Shown here: one piece after another, positions 54,303 to 57,653 of the stretch | How the letters are laid out: each line of letters opens with the position of its first letter | Position numbering within the stretch: position 1 is the first letter of the stretch | NCBI RefSeq assembly: GCF_016908495.1 | Contig: NZ_JAFBDZ010000009.1 | Coordinates: 1 to 57,653 of the forward strand | DNA: 57,653 nt | DNA from: Rossellomorea pakistanensis | GTDB lineage: Bacteria; Bacillota; Bacilli; Bacillales; Bacillaceae_B | Reading direction: 5' to 3' | Position numbers and translations under genes: made by a program | Notes under the pieces: generated by a model | Databases searched by the model: none | Seen by the model: only the letters and a program-made list of their open reading frames with translations | Told to the model about the DNA's origin: nothing

Positions 54303-54551
54303 ATGTCATGGGTGTCCTATCTTCTATAGCACTTGGATTTCAACTCGATCCTTTTAGCTCTTTATGTTCTTGGTCAGCTTCAGTTATTTTTCACTATGGG
54401 CAGTCAGAACTCAAGCTTTTGGATAGGACGGTTTTTTGTAATGGCGATTTTTTTCACTGTTTATGGAAGAGGTGTACACGGGGCATTTCTGTATCACAAG
54501 CTTCGCAAGCAGCATAAAGAACAGGTTCAAGATACTAATATAACTATCTAA
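54303..54551 (+). pseudogene. Small membrane protein with early in-frame stop
   Basis: ATG 54303 reads MSWVSYLL, then TAG at 54327, and in the same frame continues as HLDFNSILLALYVLGQ, a helix, FWIGRFFVMAIFFTVYGRG and a basic tail to 54551. The later part has clear membrane-protein composition. Either a nonsense mutation broke an 82-residue protein, or translation starts at TTG 54333 (72 residues), which has no good RBS. Family unknown. Confidence 0.5.
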
Positions 54552-54644
54552 ACTCAAGTTTGGTGCTAAAAGGTTTCGGTTTTGCTTCATTTTTAGTTAG
54601 AATAGAGAGAAATGATAATGAACGCACTTAAAGGAGAGACCATC

Positions 54645-56108
54645 GTGGAGAAATATGTTGATGATAGCTTTGCTTTACATACCGATTTGTATCAAATCAA
54701 TATGACGAAGGCTTATTGGGATGATGGGATTCATAATCGAAAGGCTGTATTTGATTTGTTTTTCAGAAAGCTCCCATTTGGGAATGGGTATGCTGTTTTT
54801 GCTGGCTTGGAGCGAGTGATTGAACTAATTCAAAACTTCCGTTTCAGCGAGAGTGATCTTGCATATTTGCGTGAGGAAGTTGGCTATGAAGAGGAGTTTC
54901 TTCAATACTTAAAGGATCTTCGGTTTACGGGGAAGGTTCGGTCGATGATGGAAGGGGAGCTTGCCTTCGGGAATGTTCCGCTTCTTCGGGTGGAAGCCCC
55001 GTTAGCGGAAGCGCAATTGTTGGAGACGGCTTTACTAAATGTCATCAATTATCAAACGTTAATTGCTACGAAGGCGACTAGGATTAAGCAGATTGTCGAA
55101 GATGAAGTCGTGATGGAATTTGGATCACGAAGAGCCCATGAGATGGATGCGGCCATTTGGGGGACAAGATCGGCATACATTGGTGGATTTGACGCCACCA
55201 GTAACGTCAGAGCAGGTAAGCTATTTGGGATTCCTGTATCGGGTACCCATGCCCATTCGATGGTACAAGCATACCGAGATGAATATCTTGCTTTCAAAAA
55301 ATATGCCGAGAGCCATAAGGACTGCGTGTTCCTGGTGGATACCTATGATACGTTAAAATCAGGTGTTCCCGCAGCCATTAAAGTGGCAAAAGAATTTGGT
55401 GACCGGATTAATTTTAAGGGAATTCGTTTGGATAGCGGGGATATGGCGTATCTTTCTAAAAAAGCACGGATAATGCTCGATGAAGCAGGCTTTAAGGATA
55501 CGAAAATTATTGCTTCCAATGATTTAGATGAGCATACGATTTTAAACCTGAAGGCGCAAGGAGCGAAGATTGATGTTTGGGGTATTGGGACCAAGCTGAT
55601 TACGGGCTATGACCAGCCTGCCCTTGGAGCTGTCTATAAACTGGTTTCCATTGAAGACGATCAGGGTGAGTTGGTGGATACGATTAAGATTTCTAGTAAT
55701 GCGGAAAAGGTCTCTACTCCTGGGTTAAAAAGGGTTTATCGAATTATTAATACCGTTAATCATAAATCAGAAGGGGATTATATCGCTCTTGAAGATGAAA
55801 ACCCTCAAGCAGAGGAAAGACTCAAAATGTTCCACCCTGTTCATACGTTTATTAGTAAATTTGTGACCAATTTCGAAGCTAGGGAGCTTCATAAGGATAT
55901 TTTTAAAGATGGAGAATTAGTTTATTCTACTCCTGATCTTTCAGAGGTTCGTGGATATCTTTTGAGCAATCTTGAGCTTCTGTGGGATGAGTACAAGCGT
56001 TTATTGAACCCTGAAGATTATCCTGTCGACCTCAGTGAAAAGTGCTGGAATAATAAAATGGAACATATTCACCAGGTAAAAGAGAGGGTCAGACAGCAGC
56101 ACGGTTAA
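54645..56108 (+). CDS. pncB: Nicotinate phosphoribosyltransferase PncB
   Basis: Joins nicotinate and PRPP to nicotinate mononucleotide, the entry step of NAD salvage. The 487-residue protein has the ALHTDLYQINM N-terminus, GSRRAHEMDAAIWGTRSAYIGG, HAHSMVQAY (catalytic His region), GIRLDSGDMAYLSKKAR and GIGTKLITGYDQPALG phosphate-binding parts. I chose GTG 54645, eight bases after AAAGGAG; an upstream in-frame ATG at 54612 would include the RBS. nadE follows 60 bases on. Confidence 0.96.
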   Translation: MEKYVDDSFALHTDLYQINMTKAYWDDGIHNRKAVFDLFFRKLPFGNGYAVFAGLERVIELIQNFRFSESDLAYLREEVGYEEEFLQYLKDLRFTGKVRSMMEGELAFGNVPLLRVEAPLAEAQLLETALLNVINYQTLIATKATRIKQIVEDEVVMEFGSRRAHEMDAAIWGTRSAYIGGFDATSNVRAGKLFGIPVSGTHAHSMVQAYRDEYLAFKKYAESHKDCVFLVDTYDTLKSGVPAAIKVAKEFGDRINFKGIRLDSGDMAYLSKKARIMLDEAGFKDTKIIASNDLDEHTILNLKAQGAKIDVWGIGTKLITGYDQPALGAVYKLVSIEDDQGELVDTIKISSNAEKVSTPGLKRVYRIINTVNHKSEGDYIALEDENPQAEERLKMFHPVHTFISKFVTNFEARELHKDIFKDGELVYSTPDLSEVRGYLLSNLELLWDEYKRLLNPEDYPVDLSEKCWNNKMEHIHQVKERVRQQHG

Positions 56109-56171
56109 AATGTTTGGTTTCAAGTAGAAATTGGTACTATAAATAAAAGGAACTAATAGAGGAGTGGAATG

Positions 56172-56999
56172 ATGGATTCTCTACAAAAACAAATCATTGA
56201 AGAAATGATGGTCAAACCTGAAATTGATCCAAAAGCAGAAATTCGGACTAGTGTTGAATTTTTAAAGGATTATTTGAAGAGAAATTCTTTCCTAAAAAGT
56301 ATCGTACTAGGGATTTCTGGTGGACAAGACTCGACACTTACGGGGAAGCTTGCGCAAATCGCTGTTGATGAGTTGAATAAAGAAAAAGGCACCGATGAAT
56401 TTAAATTTTACGCAATTCGTCTTCCTTATGGAGAACAGAAGGATGAACAAGACGCGAAGGATGCAATCGCGTTCATTCAACCTAGTGAAGCATTAACAAT
56501 TAATATTCAGCCCGCAGTTGATGCCAGTGTTGCAACATTAAAGAAAAATGGCATTGAATTATCGGATTTTGTAAAAGGGAATGAAAAAGCTCGTGAGCGT
56601 ATGAAGGCTCAATACGCTGTTGCAGCGATGAAAAGTGGTGTCGTTCTTGGAACAGATCATTCGGCAGAAGCTATCACAGGTTTTTATACTAAATATGGTG
56701 ATGGAGCGGCTGACTTAGTGCCGTTATTCCGGCTTAATAAAAGGCAGGGAAGAATGCTATTAAAAGAGCTTGGCTGCCCGGAACATCTTTATAATAAAGT
56801 TCCAACAGCCGATCTTGAAGATGATCGCCCGCTCGTACCTGATGAGGTCGCTCTCGGTGTAACATATGATCAAATTGATGATTACTTAGAGGGGAAAGAA
56901 ATCCCAGAAGAAGCTCGAAAAACACTTGAAGGGCATTTTCTTAAAACACGTCATAAACGTCAATCACCGATTACCGTATTTGATGATTTTTGGAAATAG
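56172..56999 (+). CDS. nadE: NH3-dependent NAD synthetase NadE
   Basis: Amidates nicotinate adenine dinucleotide to NAD using ammonia and ATP. The 275-residue protein shows the PP-loop [11 protein letters not shown] near residues 46-56, [20 protein letters not shown] and the C-terminal HKRQSP...FDDFWK end. It lacks a glutaminase domain, as in other Bacillus NadE. ATG 56172 has GAGGAG upstream; the adjacent ATG 56169 is an alternative. Pairs functionally with pncB. Confidence 0.97.
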   Translation: MDSLQKQIIEEMMVKPEIDPKAEIRTSVEFLKDYLKRNSFLKSIVLGISGGQDSTLTGKLAQIAVDELNKEKGTDEFKFYAIRLPYGEQKDEQDAKDAIAFIQPSEALTINIQPAVDASVATLKKNGIELSDFVKGNEKARERMKAQYAVAAMKSGVVLGTDHSAEAITGFYTKYGDGAADLVPLFRLNKRQGRMLLKELGCPEHLYNKVPTADLEDDRPLVPDEVALGVTYDQIDDYLEGKEIPEEARKTLEGHFLKTRHKRQSPITVFDDFWK

Positions 57000-57053
57000 C
57001 ATTGGATACATGGAGGGATTTCCTAATGAGATTCCTTGTAGACTAACCTAGAT

Positions 57054-57087
57054 AAGTCCTTCATAGTTAAGATGAAGGACTTTTTTT
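57054..57087 (+). terminator. Terminator of nadE
   Basis: AAGTCCTTCAT, 7-base loop, ATGAAGGACTT with TTTTTTT: a 9-10-bp perfect stem and strong U-tract. Confidence 0.92.
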
Positions 57088-57088
57088 A

Positions 57089-57653
57089 TTTTTCGCAGTC
57101 TGGGCTTGATGAACGCCCGTTTTTATAAGATTTTCCGAAGTTTGGTCTTTCATGATCTCGGTGAACGCCCGTTTTCATAGGATTTTCCGAAGTTTGGTCT
57201 TTCATAAGCTAGATGAACGCCCGTTTTTATAGGATTTTCCGAAGTATGGTCTTTCATAAGCTAGATGAACGCCCGTTTTTATAGGATTTTCCGAAGTTTG
57301 GTCTTTCATAAGCTAGATGAACGCCCGTTTTTATAGGATTTTCTGAAGTTTGGTCTTTCATGAGCTAGATGAACGCCCATTTTTATAGGATTTTCCGAAG
57401 TTTGGTCCTTCATAAGCTAGATGAACGCCCGTTTTTATAGGATTTTCCGAAGTATGGTCCTTCATAAGCTAGATGAACGCCCGTTTTTATAGGATTTTCC
57501 GAAGTTTGGTCTTTCATAAGCTAGATGAACGCCCGTTTTCATAGGATTTTCCGAAGTTTGGTCTTTCATAAGCTAGATGAACGCCCGTTTTTATAGGATT
57601 TTCCGAAGATTGGTCTTTCATAAGCTAGATGAACGCCCGTTTTTATAGGATTT
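57089..57653. repeat. 52-bp tandem repeat array, running off the window
   Basis: GAACGCCC begins at 57111, 57163, 57215, 57267, 57319, 57371, 57423, 57475, 57527, 57579 and 57631: eleven starts at an exact 52-base step. Units are nearly identical (sporadic changes such as CATTTTTA, GTATGG, GATCTCGG), with the first two the most divergent. There are no unique spacers, so it is not CRISPR. 52 is not a multiple of 3 and frames differ between units, so it is non-coding. T-tracts start at unit positions 10, 21 and 31. Confidence 0.95.

Noticed and set aside
57111..57653. CRISPR array
   Set aside because: The 52-base units follow each other without unique spacers, and no cas genes are present. It is a plain tandem repeat.

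Overview
The window looks like chromosomal DNA of a low-GC, endospore-type Firmicute in the family Bacillaceae. The first 13 kb follow the Bacillus subtilis order tsaE-tsaB-rimI-tsaD-ydiF-moaC-rex-tatAy-tatCy-ydiK-ydiL-groES-groEL, with tRNA genes upstream. The groE operator (CIRCE), the TTG start of groES, DnaA boxes after tsaD and GlnL-type operators also fit. I cannot name the species.

Layout. (1) 1-13,100: end of a tRNA cluster (fMet, Asp), then conserved housekeeping genes for t6A tRNA modification, ribosome-associated ABC-F, molybdopterin, redox repressor Rex, Tat export and the GroE chaperonin. A DUF5068 lipoprotein is inserted between ydiF and moaC. (2) 13,000-20,360: a likely integrated segment with a Fur-controlled NikABCDE-like ABC importer and a MATE exporter. 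It is bounded by a 16-bp copy of the groEL 3' end and by paired TGCTAAC repeats. (3) 20,360-21,300: gene debris, with two recognisable broken genes. (4) 21,330-31,130: a glutamine/asparagine/aspartate catabolic block: GlnKL two-component system, GlnT-type symporter (frameshifted), glutaminase, asparaginase, aspartase and an MleN/NhaC-type antiporter, with GlnL operators and cre-like sites. (5) 31,600-33,500: one intact and two decayed tandem copies of a MerR-HTH/coiled-coil gene, each preceded by the same 15-bp palindrome. (6) 34,790-54,110: a Tad/Flp pilus locus (CpaB, TadZ, TadA, TadB, TadC, Flp pilin, TadE, TadG-like). Interleaved with it are three secreted proteins that share an N-terminal Gly/Trp pentapeptide repeat (here 'WEG' proteins), helical cytosolic proteins, polytopic membrane proteins, a Yip1-like protein, a toxin-like C-terminus with a candidate immunity gene, and two nearly identical von Willebrand A lipoproteins at the edges. 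(7) 54,300-57,653: a small membrane-protein remnant, pncB and nadE for NAD salvage, and a 52-bp tandem repeat array that runs off the window.

The most novel part is region 6. A Gram-positive Tad machine sits with repeated cassettes of WEG secreted protein + helical partner + multi-pass membrane protein. Two WEG proteins end in glycine-zipper hydrophobic segments. The third ends in a polymorphic-toxin-like domain followed by a small acidic protein. I read this as a possible Tad-linked effector/immunity or pilus-decoration system. The gene calls are solid; the function is inference.
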